A DNA stretch of 64,000 bases from Acidobacteriota bacterium (GCA_004298155.1 SCRD01000008.1:248001-312000), one strand, 5' to 3'; shown: positions 1 through 9,932, counted from the first letter of the stretch. Notes: generated by a model from the sequence alone, not told the origin. Program-made: numbers and translations.

Positions 1-2
1 TG

Positions 3-578
3 GCTGACGGTCTGGATCCCAAAAAGCTGCGCTATATTTTGCTCACTCACGGTCACCTGGACCACTCAGGTGCTTGCCGCGCAATTTACGAGCGTTTTAG
101 AGGCCAAGTAGTCTGCTCGAATTTGACGGCGAATGCCTTGGAAAGCGGTGATGAGGAAGCGATTCATTTGCGCGCCGCGAAGGAGGTGGGTGCGTATCCT
201 GCACATTATCGTCTCATGCCGTGCCCTGTAAAACAGCGCGTGGCCGATGGTGATTCGTTCCAGGTTGGGGATTGCCATGTGACAGCATTGCTCACTCCGG
301 GTCATAGCAAGGATATGACTTCATTCTTGGTTTGCTATAACAGGCGAACTTTGTTCTTTTGTGGGGACACAATTTTTCACGGCGGGAAGATTTTGCTCAT
401 GAGTGTTGCCGACTGCAGCGTTCAGGATTATGCGGGGACAATCAGGCGTCTTGGCGAATTGAAAATCGAGGCTTTCTTCCCAGGGCATCTTCTCTGGGTT
501 TTAAGAGATGGCGATTCTCACATCAAGGCCGCTCTCAGTTACGTGGATAAATTTCTCTTTCCGCCCAATATTTTATGA
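3..578 (+). CDS. MBL-fold metallo-hydrolase, 5' end outside the window
   Basis: The frame is already open at base 3, so the N-terminus is missing. The visible part carries the metallo-beta-lactamase signature THGHLDHSG, a second metal-site region near TPGHSKDM, and FCGDTIF, which would supply the bridging aspartate. A late PGH (FFPGHLLW) provides the last histidine. This is the general hydrolase fold of glyoxalase II-like enzymes and lactonases; the substrate cannot be told. The stop codon overlaps the start of the next gene (ATGA), so it is probably co-translated with the SDR dehydrogenase and works in the same catabolic route. Family call is firm, function is not. Confidence 0.85.
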   Translation, partial: ADGLDPKKLRYILLTHGHLDHSGACRAIYERFRGQVVCSNLTANALESGDEEAIHLRAAKEVGAYPAHYRLMPCPVKQRVADGDSFQVGDCHVTALLTPGHSKDMTSFLVCYNRRTLFFCGDTIFHGGKILLMSVADCSVQDYAGTIRRLGELKIEAFFPGHLLWVLRDGDSHIKAALSYVDKFLFPPNIL

Positions 579-1342
579 TACTCGAAAATAATGTTGCCCT
601 CATCACGGGCGGAGCTTCCGGGATTGGCCGCGCGATCAGTGAACGGTTCGTACGAGAAGGCGCCCGCGTCGGCGTTCTCGACATCAATTTCGAGGCTGGT
701 ACGGAATGTCAGCAATCCCTTCAAAACATTGGAAACTTTCCGCCACTATTTATCCCTTGCGATCTTGAAAATCGACTGGAAATTCAAGAGTCGTTTGAAA
801 CCACATTAGAGCATTTTGGACAAATCGACATTCTCGTCAACAATGCTGCTGCATTTTTGGACGATGAGTTCCTGGAATTAAATTTTGAAAAATGGGAGAA
901 AACGATCGCTGTTAACCTCACGGCCGCCTTCGTTTGCAGCCAGTTGGCAGCGCGGTCGATGGTGGCCCTCAAGATTCCAGGAAATATTGTGAACATCGCC
1001 TCAGTCAATAGCTTTGCAGCCGAGAGGCGTGCAACCCCCTACGCCACCGCTAAAGGCGGTCTATTGGCGCTTACCAGGGCCATGGCCGTCGATCTGGCTC
1101 ACTACTCGATCCGTGTCAACGCGATAGCTCCCGGGCCCATTGAGACGGGAAGGTCAGGCCCCATTTTTGCTGCTGAGGAGTATCACACTGCTATAAAATC
1201 TAGCGTTCCCATGAACAGGGCGGGCCGTCCGGATGAGGTTGCATCTGTGGCCTGCTTTCTGGTTTCTGAGGAAAGTTCATACATGACGGGAAGCACCATC
1301 GTCGTCGACGGAGGTTTATTGTCTTATCTCCGCCTAGGTTGA
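575..1342 (+). CDS. SDR-family NAD(P)-dependent oxidoreductase
   Basis: A 255-residue classical short-chain dehydrogenase. The nucleotide-binding TGGASGIG motif is at residues about 11-18, NNAA near residue 90, and the Ser-Tyr-Lys triad in the stretch NIASVNS...PYATAKGG around residues 140-160. The C-terminal IAPGPIETG and GSTIVVDGG segments are typical of the family. It oxidises or reduces a hydroxyl/carbonyl group on a small substrate that the sequence does not identify. It starts inside the stop codon of the MBL hydrolase, so the two form an operon. Length and all motifs look intact. Confidence 0.9.
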   Translation: MILENNVALITGGASGIGRAISERFVREGARVGVLDINFEAGTECQQSLQNIGNFPPLFIPCDLENRLEIQESFETTLEHFGQIDILVNNAAAFLDDEFLELNFEKWEKTIAVNLTAAFVCSQLAARSMVALKIPGNIVNIASVNSFAAERRATPYATAKGGLLALTRAMAVDLAHYSIRVNAIAPGPIETGRSGPIFAAEEYHTAIKSSVPMNRAGRPDEVASVACFLVSEESSYMTGSTIVVDGGLLSYLRLG

Positions 1343-1471
1343 ATTTTTGCCATGCCGATAGTGCGACGTGCTTCCTGCCATTCTGCTAAACAAGCTCCTT
1401 GCACATCTGCTGGAATCTCAAAATGTCAAAGTGGTACCTAAGCGCACGTACCGGAGGTTCAGAGGGAAGAT

Positions 1472-2716
1472 TTGAAAAAGCTAAAGTGTACAGAATGCGG
1501 AAGCTCATTTCCATTAGCTCCGGAGTTTAAGGGTTGCAGATCGTGTTTGAAAAGGGGAGTTCGCTCCGCCCTCGAAGTTGTGTATGAGTATCCAATCATC
1601 GGAGACGCTTTCCGAGATCCCAGTTACGGAAACAAGCATGGAAGCGTTTGGGCTTATACCCAGCTACTTCCCCTCGAAAATGTGGAATACATCCGAAGTT
1701 TGGGGGAGGGCAACACCCCTTTACTACGGCTTGAACTTCCATCCGATCATTTTGATCTGCCCTTCATTTATCTCAAGAATGAAGGTGTGAACCCCACCTG
1801 TTGTTACAAAGACCGGGCGAATTCGGTGACAGTTTCGGTTGCCCGGGAATTGGGATTCAAAAAAGTTGTCGCATCAAGCACGGGAAATCACGGTTGTTCG
1901 CTGGCGGCGTACGCGGCCAGTGCGGGTTTAGAATGCATCATTCTTTGTCACGAAGAGGCGTCTCAAACTGTGATGAACATCATGCAGTTTTTCGGAGCCC
2001 AAGTGATTGTTGGCGGACCACGAGCGGCTTTCTTATCGACACTCGTACATGAAAAAGGCTGGTTTCCGGCTAGTACTATCGTCCCTTCCCCCGATGTAAG
2101 TTCGCCCTATGGAGTGGAAGGCTTCAAGACAATCGCTTACGAAATCTTCGAGCAACTCGGAAACGTTACCCCCGATGCTGTATTTGTTCCTGTGGGGAGT
2201 GGAGACGGACTCTTTGGTATATGGAAGGGATTCCGTGAACTTAAGGAAATGGGATTGACACCCAATTTGCCAAGGATGTATGGATGCCAAGAAGCCGGCT
2301 GCGCCCCGCTCGTAAGATCATTCCGAGAGGGACGAGAAGATGTCATAAGGGTCTCTGACAAGGGATCGATCGCCTTGTCGATTCGAGAGCCGATGACCAG
2401 CCCTTTGGCTTTACGAGCTGTCTACGATTCGGGGGGTGCCGCAATCGATTGCTCGCCGTCGGAAATCGAAGATATATGGAAATATTTAGGAACGGAGGGT
2501 CTATTTGTAGAAACCGCCTCGGCGGTTCCTTTGGCCTGCGTACGGAAATTAATTGAGATCGGTCATCTTGACGGTATTCAGAACGCCGTTTGTGTCCTGA
2601 CAGGAGCTGGCATAAAGTGGCCGGAATTCCTTAATGCACATACTAGAGCGGAACCTATCGTTGCCGCGAATAATTTCGATGGGCAGACACTGGTCAGCCG
2701 CATTCTCAAAAAATGA
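1472..2716 (+). CDS. Threonine synthase-like PLP-dependent enzyme
   Basis: A 414-residue fold-type II PLP enzyme resembling the threonine synthases that carry an N-terminal zinc-ribbon-like segment: CTECG and CRSC lie in the first 25 residues. The PLP lysine is in YKDRA, near residue 113, and SSTGNHG supplies the phosphate-side loop. GSGDG further on fits the cofactor-binding glycine loop. It could make threonine from O-phosphohomoserine, or act as a related ammonia-lyase or ligase on another amino acid; the catabolic neighbours favour a specialised role. The start is TTG, chosen because GAGGGAAGA lies just upstream and Met-Lys-Lys leads into the zinc-ribbon segment. Confidence 0.8.
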   Translation: MKKLKCTECGSSFPLAPEFKGCRSCLKRGVRSALEVVYEYPIIGDAFRDPSYGNKHGSVWAYTQLLPLENVEYIRSLGEGNTPLLRLELPSDHFDLPFIYLKNEGVNPTCCYKDRANSVTVSVARELGFKKVVASSTGNHGCSLAAYAASAGLECIILCHEEASQTVMNIMQFFGAQVIVGGPRAAFLSTLVHEKGWFPASTIVPSPDVSSPYGVEGFKTIAYEIFEQLGNVTPDAVFVPVGSGDGLFGIWKGFRELKEMGLTPNLPRMYGCQEAGCAPLVRSFREGREDVIRVSDKGSIALSIREPMTSPLALRAVYDSGGAAIDCSPSEIEDIWKYLGTEGLFVETASAVPLACVRKLIEIGHLDGIQNAVCVLTGAGIKWPEFLNAHTRAEPIVAANNFDGQTLVSRILKK

Positions 2717-3071
2717 CATACGCTCCCAAAGCTACAAATCTGAAAGGTGTCGTGGACTAATTGATGCAAAAGAAGTACATGCAGGCAAGCCAGATATTTC
2801 AAATGTGATAATTTCAGGGCATCACGACACACTCCGGCTGCCGGGATCTTGTGCTATGGTCAGCGTCTTTCGAAGATGTTTCACAAATCATTAAGTGTGA
2901 GTGCGCGGCCCGGTTCATTCTCTACGGGACCTGTCCCTGCCAATAATTCTGTCAGCGGAAAAAGAATCGATCAATAAAAGATACACGGGCCTAATCACAC
3001 GAGAGAGGATGGCCTCGTGGTGTCTGGGAGCGGAACCCACATTATGGCCGGACTAAAGAACGGGCGGCAAG
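2717..3071. other. Intergenic stretch between convergent genes
   Basis: About 355 bases separate the threonine-synthase-like gene from the end of the converging symporter gene. Short reading frames here have no recognisable domain or ribosome-binding site. No clear terminator hairpin with a T-run was identified. Confidence 0.4.
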
Positions 3072-4598
3072 TCACCGCGTTGCGCTGGTTTCGGCTTGTA
3101 AGTGGTCTTGACGCTCATTCCCCCACACGAGGCCCTCAAGTTTTTCCTGAGAAGGGGCAATCCCCAGGAAACTCAATAGGTAGCCAAAAGCAAAGGTCGT
3201 AACCGTCCCGATGAAGGCCTGGTAAAAGAATGACATGTCAGTATTCCAATTTAGCCATGAGACCACGCCTAACGCTATCGCTCCGCCGAAAATCGATGGC
3301 GTTCCCTTCGCTCTTCGAGTCAACATTCCCAAAAGAAAGATCCCTAGAATCGGTCCGCCCAAGAATGCATTGATCTTGTTGAAGGCAATCATGAGAGGCC
3401 CGAGGCGATTTGCGAACAGCGCCCCAAGCGTACATGCTGTTCCCCACGCAATAGTTCCTACTCGACCTACACTAACATAATGAGTTTCTTGGAATTGAGG
3501 TCGAAGCCATCGCCTGTAGAAATCGACTGTTGTGGCAGTCGTGAGCGCATTGATGCCTGCGCTCATTACAGCCATCGAAGAAGCAAAAATCGATGCAATC
3601 ACCAATCCGGAGAATGCGCCGCCTAGTTCTCTTAGGACAAAAAATGGCAGGACAGCATCCGGATTTGTGAGTCCCTTCAGGTGAGACGGGTGTATGCGAT
3701 AAAAAACGTAGAGGACATTTCCTAAAAGGAAAAGCAGTAAAGAAACGGGCAGGATGATTAGCGTGTCCATCAGTATAGATCGCTGGCCCTCCTTAAGGGA
3801 ACGCGTGCTTAAATACCGCTGCAAGTAAGCCTGGTCGGTTCCTAGCGTAGAGAGCGCCATTGCCCCTCCACCTAATATGGCCGGCCAGAAGGCTGCCAAT
3901 TGGCGAGGGTCCAGGGAGAAATTCCAAAAATGCATCTTACCTGCCTCTCCAGCTACTAAGTACACCGTCCGAACCCCACCCGGAATCCTTGTCAGGGCCA
4001 GCCAGAATACTGCCAATATTCCCAGGACCAGGATGGAGAACTGCATAACGTCAGTCCAGATAACTGCTTTCATCCCACCTAACGTAGTGTAAATTGTTGT
4101 AAAAACTCCTATAGTCAGGACGCTGACGTACAACGGCAGGCCTGTCAATAGCGACAGAACGATTGAAGGCACATAGATTGCAATGGCGACGTGGGAGCCC
4201 CGCATGAGCAGAAACAAGCCACTTGCCACCAAGCGGGTTCTGAGGTCAAAGCGGTGCTCAAGATACTCGTATCCCGTGTAGAGCTTGAGCCGCGAGTAAA
4301 AGGGCAGAAATAAATACATGACTACGGGAGCCGCTGCGAGGCAGCTCAACGTAACCCAGAACAACTCAAGATTGAACCGGAAAGACCAGGCTGGGGAGCC
4401 CATGTAAGTAATGGCGCTGATGTCGGCAGCCACAAGCGAGATGGCCACAGGAATCGCCTTCATCGAGCGTCCGCCCAGAAAAAAATCGGACGCTGAAGCA
4501 CCCTTGCGATAAAAAAGGCTTCCAATGGCACTTACCGCAACAACATAGCTACCAAGAATCACCCAGGCGAGAGCAGAAAAATGAGCATGCATCTTCAT
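3072..4598 (-). CDS. Sodium:solute symporter (SSS family)
   Basis: A multi-pass membrane transporter of about 508 residues with the typical pattern of about 13 hydrophobic helices. The N-terminal GxRSMKAIPVAISLVAADISAITYMGSPAWSFRFN region and the AVIWTDVMQF segment are characteristic of solute:sodium symporters that import sugars, amino acids or organic acids. The frame is open further upstream, but residues before MKMHAHFSALAWVILG are charged, non-hydrophobic and overlap another reading frame, so the start at 4598 (or the ATG six bases later) is preferred. It lies head-to-tail with an amidohydrolase remnant, which suggests the imported substrate was once processed by that enzyme. Confidence 0.85.
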   Translation of the reverse strand: MKMHAHFSALAWVILGSYVVAVSAIGSLFYRKGASASDFFLGGRSMKAIPVAISLVAADISAITYMGSPAWSFRFNLELFWVTLSCLAAAPVVMYLFLPFYSRLKLYTGYEYLEHRFDLRTRLVASGLFLLMRGSHVAIAIYVPSIVLSLLTGLPLYVSVLTIGVFTTIYTTLGGMKAVIWTDVMQFSILVLGILAVFWLALTRIPGGVRTVYLVAGEAGKMHFWNFSLDPRQLAAFWPAILGGGAMALSTLGTDQAYLQRYLSTRSLKEGQRSILMDTLIILPVSLLLFLLGNVLYVFYRIHPSHLKGLTNPDAVLPFFVLRELGGAFSGLVIASIFASSMAVMSAGINALTTATTVDFYRRWLRPQFQETHYVSVGRVGTIAWGTACTLGALFANRLGPLMIAFNKINAFLGGPILGIFLLGMLTRRAKGTPSIFGGAIALGVVSWLNWNTDMSFFYQAFIGTVTTFAFGYLLSFLGIAPSQEKLEGLVWGNERQDHLQAETSATR

Positions 4599-4923
4599 CC
4601 CCAGTCGACTTCGGCTCCTCAACTTTGACGGCTTCATACAACACTTGAGGCGGGCGTTTCGCCACAATAAGGTCCCTATCGCGTTGCAGCATCCAAACAC
4701 CAGGAACGATCACCGCGCGGGCATCATCACCAGGAATATCGAGCTGCGCGGCCGCGGTCCTGCCGATGGCGACTGCGGCAAACGAGACCTCGTCAATGCC
4801 ATCGTCGAGGTCGATGATGGCGCCGCCTTTGAAAAGTAAATCGCAGTGATGCGCGGAGACATGCGGAGGAGGTCCTGCAAGCCAATCAGCCGAGAGTAAA
4901 AGAGAGTGCAATACGGGCAGCAT
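4549..4923 (-). pseudogene. Amidohydrolase N-terminal remnant
   Basis: A 124-residue frame that starts with a hydrophobic, signal-peptide-like segment and then reads CDLLFKGGAIIDLDDGIDE...AVAIGR, closely resembling the first beta-sandwich segment of dihydroorotase/deacetylase-type amidohydrolases (DLL-GG-IDP-NGID). The following TPGxxDxHxH metal-binding motif and the whole catalytic barrel are absent; instead the frame runs into unrelated sequence and overlaps the symporter start. It is therefore read as a decayed gene or the scar of an internal deletion. The alternative is a real small protein using this start, but no support for that is visible. Confidence 0.45.
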
Positions 4924-4961
4924 TCAGGTTTGTTTCCGGCAATTGTGAGGACTTTCTATCG

Positions 4962-4975
4962 GGCGACAGTCGACT
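4962..4975. promoter_or_regulatory. GTCGAC tandem-repeat site, candidate operator
   Basis: GGCGAC-A-GTCGAC-T: two hexamers at 7-bp spacing, matching the sites at 10312 and 14089 in all but the first hexamer's second base. It lies between the divergent symporter-side frame and the secreted glycosidase-like gene. No regulator is identified; the call is pattern-based. Confidence 0.35.
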
Positions 4976-5064
4976 CGATATTATCGCGATATAACGTGTA
5001 AAGTGCAAGGCAAATCCTTCACTTGGTGTTGATAGTAATTACGATATTTAATGCATAAAACCGA

Positions 5065-5093
5065 TTGACAAAGGCCGTGCCGGTGTTTAACAT
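5065..5093 (+). promoter_or_regulatory. Sigma-70-type promoter of the glycosidase-like gene
   Basis: TTGACA at 5065-5070 and TAACAT at 5088-5093 with a 17-bp spacer, about 30 bases before the start codon. A CAGTCGACA box at 5102-5110 sits at the expected transcription start, where a bound repressor would block initiation. Confidence 0.6.
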
Positions 5094-5123
5094 ACTGACG
5101 GCAGTCGACAGATCGGATCCCCT

Positions 5124-7265
5124 ATGACTCGACACCAAACCCTGCTTTCGAGAAAGTTAATGCTGAAGTTCTTTGCGATGCTCGTGCTGGTATGTTTCGG
5201 ACCCCTGATTGCCCCGCCCACGCATGTTATCGCTGAAAAAGGTTCCCCTTACAGCGCCAAGGCTCCGGATTTCCGCGCACTCGGCGGCGGGGCCGTAAAC
5301 CTGGTGGATCATGACAATGGAAAGATCATCGTGACGAGCGATTATTGGCGGCTGGAGTTTGACCCTCACCGGGGAGGTGTGCTCGATAGCATTGTTTTCC
5401 TCCAGGGCAGCGGCAAAAATCTGCTGGTGAGGCCTTTCCAGACCTATGTTGACGGCTGGTCCGATGAAAACTGTCCGAATGTGAATGTCCATTCCTCCAG
5501 GCAAGACAACATCGTAAGGCTTTCCATTTCGGGTCAGCTATCAACCTCTGACGGGAAACCCGGTCCAGTCGCGTTTCAAACGACCTGGACACTTTCACCT
5601 TTTGTGATTCGGGCAGACCACAAGCTTCTGTTTAGCCAGGGACTGGCCGTTTCGTCCGTGGGCATAGGTTCGACGGCAATTCGGCCGGAGTTGAGCGACT
5701 TTGGTCTCCGCATCGCCTCACCCATGGACGACCCGGACCCTCGGAAGATGGCTCGAGCTACTTTTGGAAAAGCGAAAAGAAGCGGCTCAACCCTAATCCA
5801 GCAGTATCGTACTCCCAATACCCTGTTTTTCTTCGATAAAGGAGTCGAAGGGTTCGACCTGATGACCGCTTCCGATCTTGCAGCATGGGAAACAGGCCTG
5901 ACGGGGAGAAGTGGTGTCGGGAATTTCACAGCAAAGGTCGCGGACGATGGAGCGAGCATACAAATCGTGCGCGAGCCGCTTCACTTACTGCAACCGGCGA
6001 TGGTTGCTCAGGGAGAGTATTCTTTCGCCTACTATATCGGTCTGCCTCGAATCGTCAAGAATGCAAACCGAGACTTTCGCCACATAGCCATTGGCAGTGA
6101 ACCGTGGGTTTCGGATGCAGAGATTAAGCGGTGGGCAGACAGCGGCGTCAATATCGTCCGGCTGCACGATGATTACAACGAGGACGGTAAATTTTGGCAT
6201 GACGGCGATTGGCCACCCTACGATGAAAAAGGTATGGCGGAGGTCCGCCGGATCATTGCCACCTGCCACCGCTATAAAATTCGCGTTGTTCCATACTTCT
6301 CGATATACGAGTTCCATCCCCAGGCAGCGGGGTTCCATGACCACGAGCAGGAATGGAGACGCACATTTGATGAGATGGGGACACCTATTCACAACCGGGT
6401 TGAGAATGGCGAGTTTGGTGAACAGATGTGCCCCCAATCCGGATGGCTCGAGCGGCGGAAAAGAGATGTGGAAAGGGCCTATCGCGAGTTAGGATTTGAC
6501 GGGGTCTATTACGATTGGGTTGTCTCGCTTTCCTGCAACAATAAGAACCATAGCGCAGGCCTCCACCTCGGAAGTGACGGTGTCATCGACCTGCTTGCCT
6601 GGACCCGGCGCCTGATAGGTCCAAACGGCATTCTAATTGTTCACCAATACGGGCTGATGCAGTCCATCACATTCGAGAATTTCGCGGATCTTGTGGTCAA
6701 CATGGAGGAACACTCTCATTCTACAAGCCTGCTCAAGGTCGATGATATTCCGACGGTGACTTTATTGGCGGAGAGTCTGCCACGATCACCTTGCCCGCCG
6801 TACGAAAAGAACAATCTCGAGGAACGGTACAAAAACAATATCGCTCAACTCGTTTTGTTGGGGATGTTCCCCTGGTCCGTTCCGACTGAGGGCGCCGGCT
6901 ATGATGCGACGCTGGAATTGTTCCGCAAATTCAAGCCATATAACCTGAGCGAGTATCATCTTGATAACGCTTTTTCGGGGGTTGTCCACACAGCCTGGGA
7001 CGGTGTTCGCGGGGCGGTTTACGTAAAGAAGAACCAGGCACTGGTTGTAATTTCGAATACGGACAGCGAACCTCGTAAACACGTGGTTTGGACAATAAAG
7101 CCTGATCGCCTCGATTTCACTTCCCGGACTTCAAAGATTACGGTCAAGGACGTACAGTCTGGAATGGTTCAGACGATTCCATTGACCGGTTTGGCTGATG
7201 GCTCGCTTGCGACCCAGCTGAAAGGGTACGAATATCGGTTATTTGAAATTCGGCCGGGCCCGTAG
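5124..7265 (+). CDS. Secreted glycoside-hydrolase-like protein (TIM-barrel type)
   Basis: A 713-residue protein with an N-terminal signal peptide (residues about 10-38, ending near VIAEKG). Residues about 60-320 look beta-rich, as in the mutarotase-like domain in front of many GH barrels. From about residue 325 there is a probable barrel: NIVRLHDDYNEDG, then RRIIATCHRYKIRVVPYFSIYEFHP, FDGVYYDWV and VVNMEEHSHS. The acidic residues of YYDWV and NMEE are at barrel-strand ends and are candidate catalytic residues. It is probably an extracytoplasmic glycosidase on a complex glycan; the family number cannot be fixed from motifs alone. A clear promoter and a candidate operator precede it. Confidence 0.65.
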   Translation: MTRHQTLLSRKLMLKFFAMLVLVCFGPLIAPPTHVIAEKGSPYSAKAPDFRALGGGAVNLVDHDNGKIIVTSDYWRLEFDPHRGGVLDSIVFLQGSGKNLLVRPFQTYVDGWSDENCPNVNVHSSRQDNIVRLSISGQLSTSDGKPGPVAFQTTWTLSPFVIRADHKLLFSQGLAVSSVGIGSTAIRPELSDFGLRIASPMDDPDPRKMARATFGKAKRSGSTLIQQYRTPNTLFFFDKGVEGFDLMTASDLAAWETGLTGRSGVGNFTAKVADDGASIQIVREPLHLLQPAMVAQGEYSFAYYIGLPRIVKNANRDFRHIAIGSEPWVSDAEIKRWADSGVNIVRLHDDYNEDGKFWHDGDWPPYDEKGMAEVRRIIATCHRYKIRVVPYFSIYEFHPQAAGFHDHEQEWRRTFDEMGTPIHNRVENGEFGEQMCPQSGWLERRKRDVERAYRELGFDGVYYDWVVSLSCNNKNHSAGLHLGSDGVIDLLAWTRRLIGPNGILIVHQYGLMQSITFENFADLVVNMEEHSHSTSLLKVDDIPTVTLLAESLPRSPCPPYEKNNLEERYKNNIAQLVLLGMFPWSVPTEGAGYDATLELFRKFKPYNLSEYHLDNAFSGVVHTAWDGVRGAVYVKKNQALVVISNTDSEPRKHVVWTIKPDRLDFTSRTSKITVKDVQSGMVQTIPLTGLADGSLATQLKGYEYRLFEIRPGP

Positions 7266-7435
7266 GTTCACGAAAGCCGGCATTTGACTGAAGCCGGATG
7301 GTAAGGTTCTGGGGAGCAGTTGTGTGTCGATGCACCTACTGCCTGATTGATGCGTGAAATCCAGAAGGTTTAAGGAACGCAGGAAGCTCGCTGACGTCCA
7401 TTCTCGTATTTTCCGTATTCAATGGTCAGCGGGTC

Positions 7436-8926
7436 CTACTCTTTGTTGTGAAACGGAATGACATTGGGGTCGAGTTGGGGGACAAATCTCTCAAGCAATT
7501 TGGCTTTGTGAAATTCTTCCTCTGCTAAAGGATTGTTTTCGTCCTTGAGTAACATAGCCAACCCATAATGTGAGGCTGCCAGATCAGGACGCAACCCAAC
7601 TGCCTTCCGGAAGGCATCCATGGCGCCCAAGGCCATGCTTCCACCCGCCAATGCCACACCAAGGTTGTGACAGGCTATGGCGAACCCGGGGTCGATGGTC
7701 AGTACTTTCCTGAAAACAGCAACCGCGCCCTCAATATCCCCCTGACTCCAGAGATTGACTCCCCGCGCGTTGAGAACAGTTGCATCGGCGACGGCCAATT
7801 CCTTCTGATGCAGGATCCGCAGGCGTTCGAAATAGACTTGTGCCTCCTGGATCTTTCCTTCAGCCTGGAGTAATTTAGCCAAACCAAAGAGGGCTTCTGT
7901 ACTACTCGAGTTCGTGTTTGAACGCAGAGCCGCACGAAATTCCGCTTCCGCTTCTTTTAATCGTCCCTGCTGCCAGTGAAGCTTTCCAAGTCGAATGTGA
8001 GAATAGTAGTCATCAGCGCCGGCTTTAACGGCGCGTTCGAGATAGCCGGCAGCCGCCGTGAGATTTCCTTCCGCGTCTGCAATTTGGCCGAGCCCACGGA
8101 GGGCGATGCTATCGTTGGAGTTCAGTTCAAGAGCGGTATGGAACTCGCGGGTTGCTTCATCAGCTTGATCTAGTGCAAGAAGCGTCAGACCCATGGAACT
8201 GTGGAGGCCAGATAAATGGGGATCCAGACGAAGCGCTTCTTTATATGATTTCATCGCTTCGTTGTACCTGGCCATCTCGTCGAGCTCCCGTCCCTTCGAC
8301 AAATAAAGGGTGGCGTATTGGGGGGCGATTCGAACCGCCCGTTCCAATAACTCCAAAGCGGCCTCTTTCTCACCCAAATCGTTGAGCACGCCACTCATGT
8401 TCCCCAGGGCTTCCACATTTTCGGGATCCAACTCAAGAGCGCGTAACAGTTGGTCCGTGGCCGCGAGGTATTGATGCTCAATGGCGGACAATGCCCCCAG
8501 GCTGTTATAGGCATCGCCGAAATCAGGGTCGATACTTTCAACCCGCCGGAATTCGTCTTTCGCGAGAGAGGTCTTGCCAAGGCGAAGGTAAAGTGATCCT
8601 AAAGCGTAGTGAGCTTCTTTGAAATCTGGTTTCAGCTTTGTCGCCGCTTCGAATGCTACGGTTGCTGCTGCCGTATTTCCCCGCCCCAGATAGAAAAGTC
8701 CGGCATTGTATTCTCGAACATAATCCTTCCCCTCATCGAAATGCTGTTGCGATGAAGGGCCTGAAACCTGGAATTCAGTGGCTGCTTCCAGCGCAGGTGT
8801 GTGCTTCGCGCAGAATGGCGCGCTCAGGACTATGCAAAGCCAGATGATCTCATTGGTCCCTGATTTTCGTTTGAAGGCCCTCTTGATCAGGCCTGAAGAA
8901 GCCCGCTTATATTGGCTTTCGCGCAT
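7436..8926 (-). CDS. Tetratricopeptide-repeat protein, exported or membrane-anchored
   Basis: A 496-residue protein with a basic N-terminus followed by one hydrophobic segment (residues about 26-46), then about a dozen TPR units from residue 75 to the C-terminus, many with the A-x-G-x-L-xxG and xxAxxxFxxAxxLxP pattern (for example YNAGLFYLGRGN and AHYALGSLYLRLGK). TPR arrays bind proteins; no catalytic domain is present. It is read toward the glycosidase-like gene and lies 94 bases downstream of the orphan gene at 9021-9932 on the same strand, so the two may be co-transcribed. Confidence 0.8.
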   Translation of the reverse strand: MRESQYKRASSGLIKRAFKRKSGTNEIIWLCIVLSAPFCAKHTPALEAATEFQVSGPSSQQHFDEGKDYVREYNAGLFYLGRGNTAAATVAFEAATKLKPDFKEAHYALGSLYLRLGKTSLAKDEFRRVESIDPDFGDAYNSLGALSAIEHQYLAATDQLLRALELDPENVEALGNMSGVLNDLGEKEAALELLERAVRIAPQYATLYLSKGRELDEMARYNEAMKSYKEALRLDPHLSGLHSSMGLTLLALDQADEATREFHTALELNSNDSIALRGLGQIADAEGNLTAAAGYLERAVKAGADDYYSHIRLGKLHWQQGRLKEAEAEFRAALRSNTNSSSTEALFGLAKLLQAEGKIQEAQVYFERLRILHQKELAVADATVLNARGVNLWSQGDIEGAVAVFRKVLTIDPGFAIACHNLGVALAGGSMALGAMDAFRKAVGLRPDLAASHYGLAMLLKDENNPLAEEEFHKAKLLERFVPQLDPNVIPFHNKE

Positions 8927-9020
8927 AAGTCAAACCTGATTACATCGCATGATCAACCTGGCCGCCGAAACCGGGCCGCGGGTTTGCTTAGTAAAACTCG
9001 AGGGCGTCTGGTTGTTCCGC

Positions 9021-9932
9021 TCATCGCACAAACCACCGGATGGAGTGCCGGCTTTGGCTTTTTTGGAATTGCAAGGTGTAGGGATCCACCAACCAACGAA
9101 CCACCAACCCATCCGTCCTGAGCATGAGCCATCCAAAATCCCAACCTTTACTCATATATTGGAGGGGTATCGCGGGCCTGACTCTAACCACTGGATGCGA
9201 ACCAGCGATGAACTGTTTGCGCTCTGAGTAGTAGTAGCAGGACCCGGTTTGGATGAAAACCTCGTGACCGATGCCGGTGTGCGGCGCTTCCATATCGGCG
9301 CACAATCCGCGGACACTTACCTTCACTTCCCGTCCGCGAGCGAACCCCTCGACAAGTGCCTCGAGTGAACCTGATTCCACCGTGCCATCACCCGTGTGGG
9401 CAAACACTTCTTCCCACCCCTCATTTACCAAAAACCGGAATACATCAAATTCATAAAAAAAGCTGCTGGATGGAGCATTGGTTCCTTCATCCCAGTTTTC
9501 CAGTTCATGATATTTGGGCATCTCCTTATGGTCCTTGATGTGTGAAGGTCCCGGCTTTCCAGTCGCCCGGCTCCTATCAAGATGCGGACGTGCAATCCCT
9601 TGCAAGCCATCTTCGTTATACAGGAAGAAAGACATCGAGGGGCGCGGTCCAAAGCCCTCCGGCAGGCTTATAGGCAGCCTGAGAGTCACGATGCCGGCTG
9701 TCCAGCGACTCTCGAGCAAATAGGTGACCCGAAAATCAGCTACCTCGCGGATTAATTCATGTTCAGTGGAAGCCGTGTTAATGTGCTCGTCATGAAAGAA
9801 TTCTGTATAGATCCGCAGGTCCGCGCCATGCCGAATAGCTTCAGCCAGCTCTTTTGAGCTTCCTGAAACAGGACGCCTCCTCTGGTCCAACGCATACACA
9901 CACCTCCAGTCGCCTCCGCTCTTTTTTGCCAT
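9021..9932 (-). CDS. Orphan protein of unknown function, 303 aa
   Basis: Not recognised. The protein is soluble, without signal peptide or membrane segment, and rich in aromatic and charged residues. It looks beta-rich. Visible landmarks are DLRIYTEFFHDEHI near the N-terminus, PSMSFFLYNEDG, an SSSFFYEFDVFRFL segment in the middle, and a C-terminal GWDFGWLMLRTDGLVVRWLVDP. The start at 9932 is preceded by GGAGC at a usable distance. It lies between an alpha-toroid protein gene and a TPR gene inside the accessory region. An accessory carbohydrate-related role is only a guess from context. Confidence 0.55.
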   Translation of the reverse strand: MAKKSGGDWRCVYALDQRRRPVSGSSKELAEAIRHGADLRIYTEFFHDEHINTASTEHELIREVADFRVTYLLESRWTAGIVTLRLPISLPEGFGPRPSMSFFLYNEDGLQGIARPHLDRSRATGKPGPSHIKDHKEMPKYHELENWDEGTNAPSSSFFYEFDVFRFLVNEGWEEVFAHTGDGTVESGSLEALVEGFARGREVKVSVRGLCADMEAPHTGIGHEVFIQTGSCYYYSERKQFIAGSHPVVRVRPAIPLQYMSKGWDFGWLMLRTDGLVVRWLVDPYTLQFQKSQSRHSIRWFVR

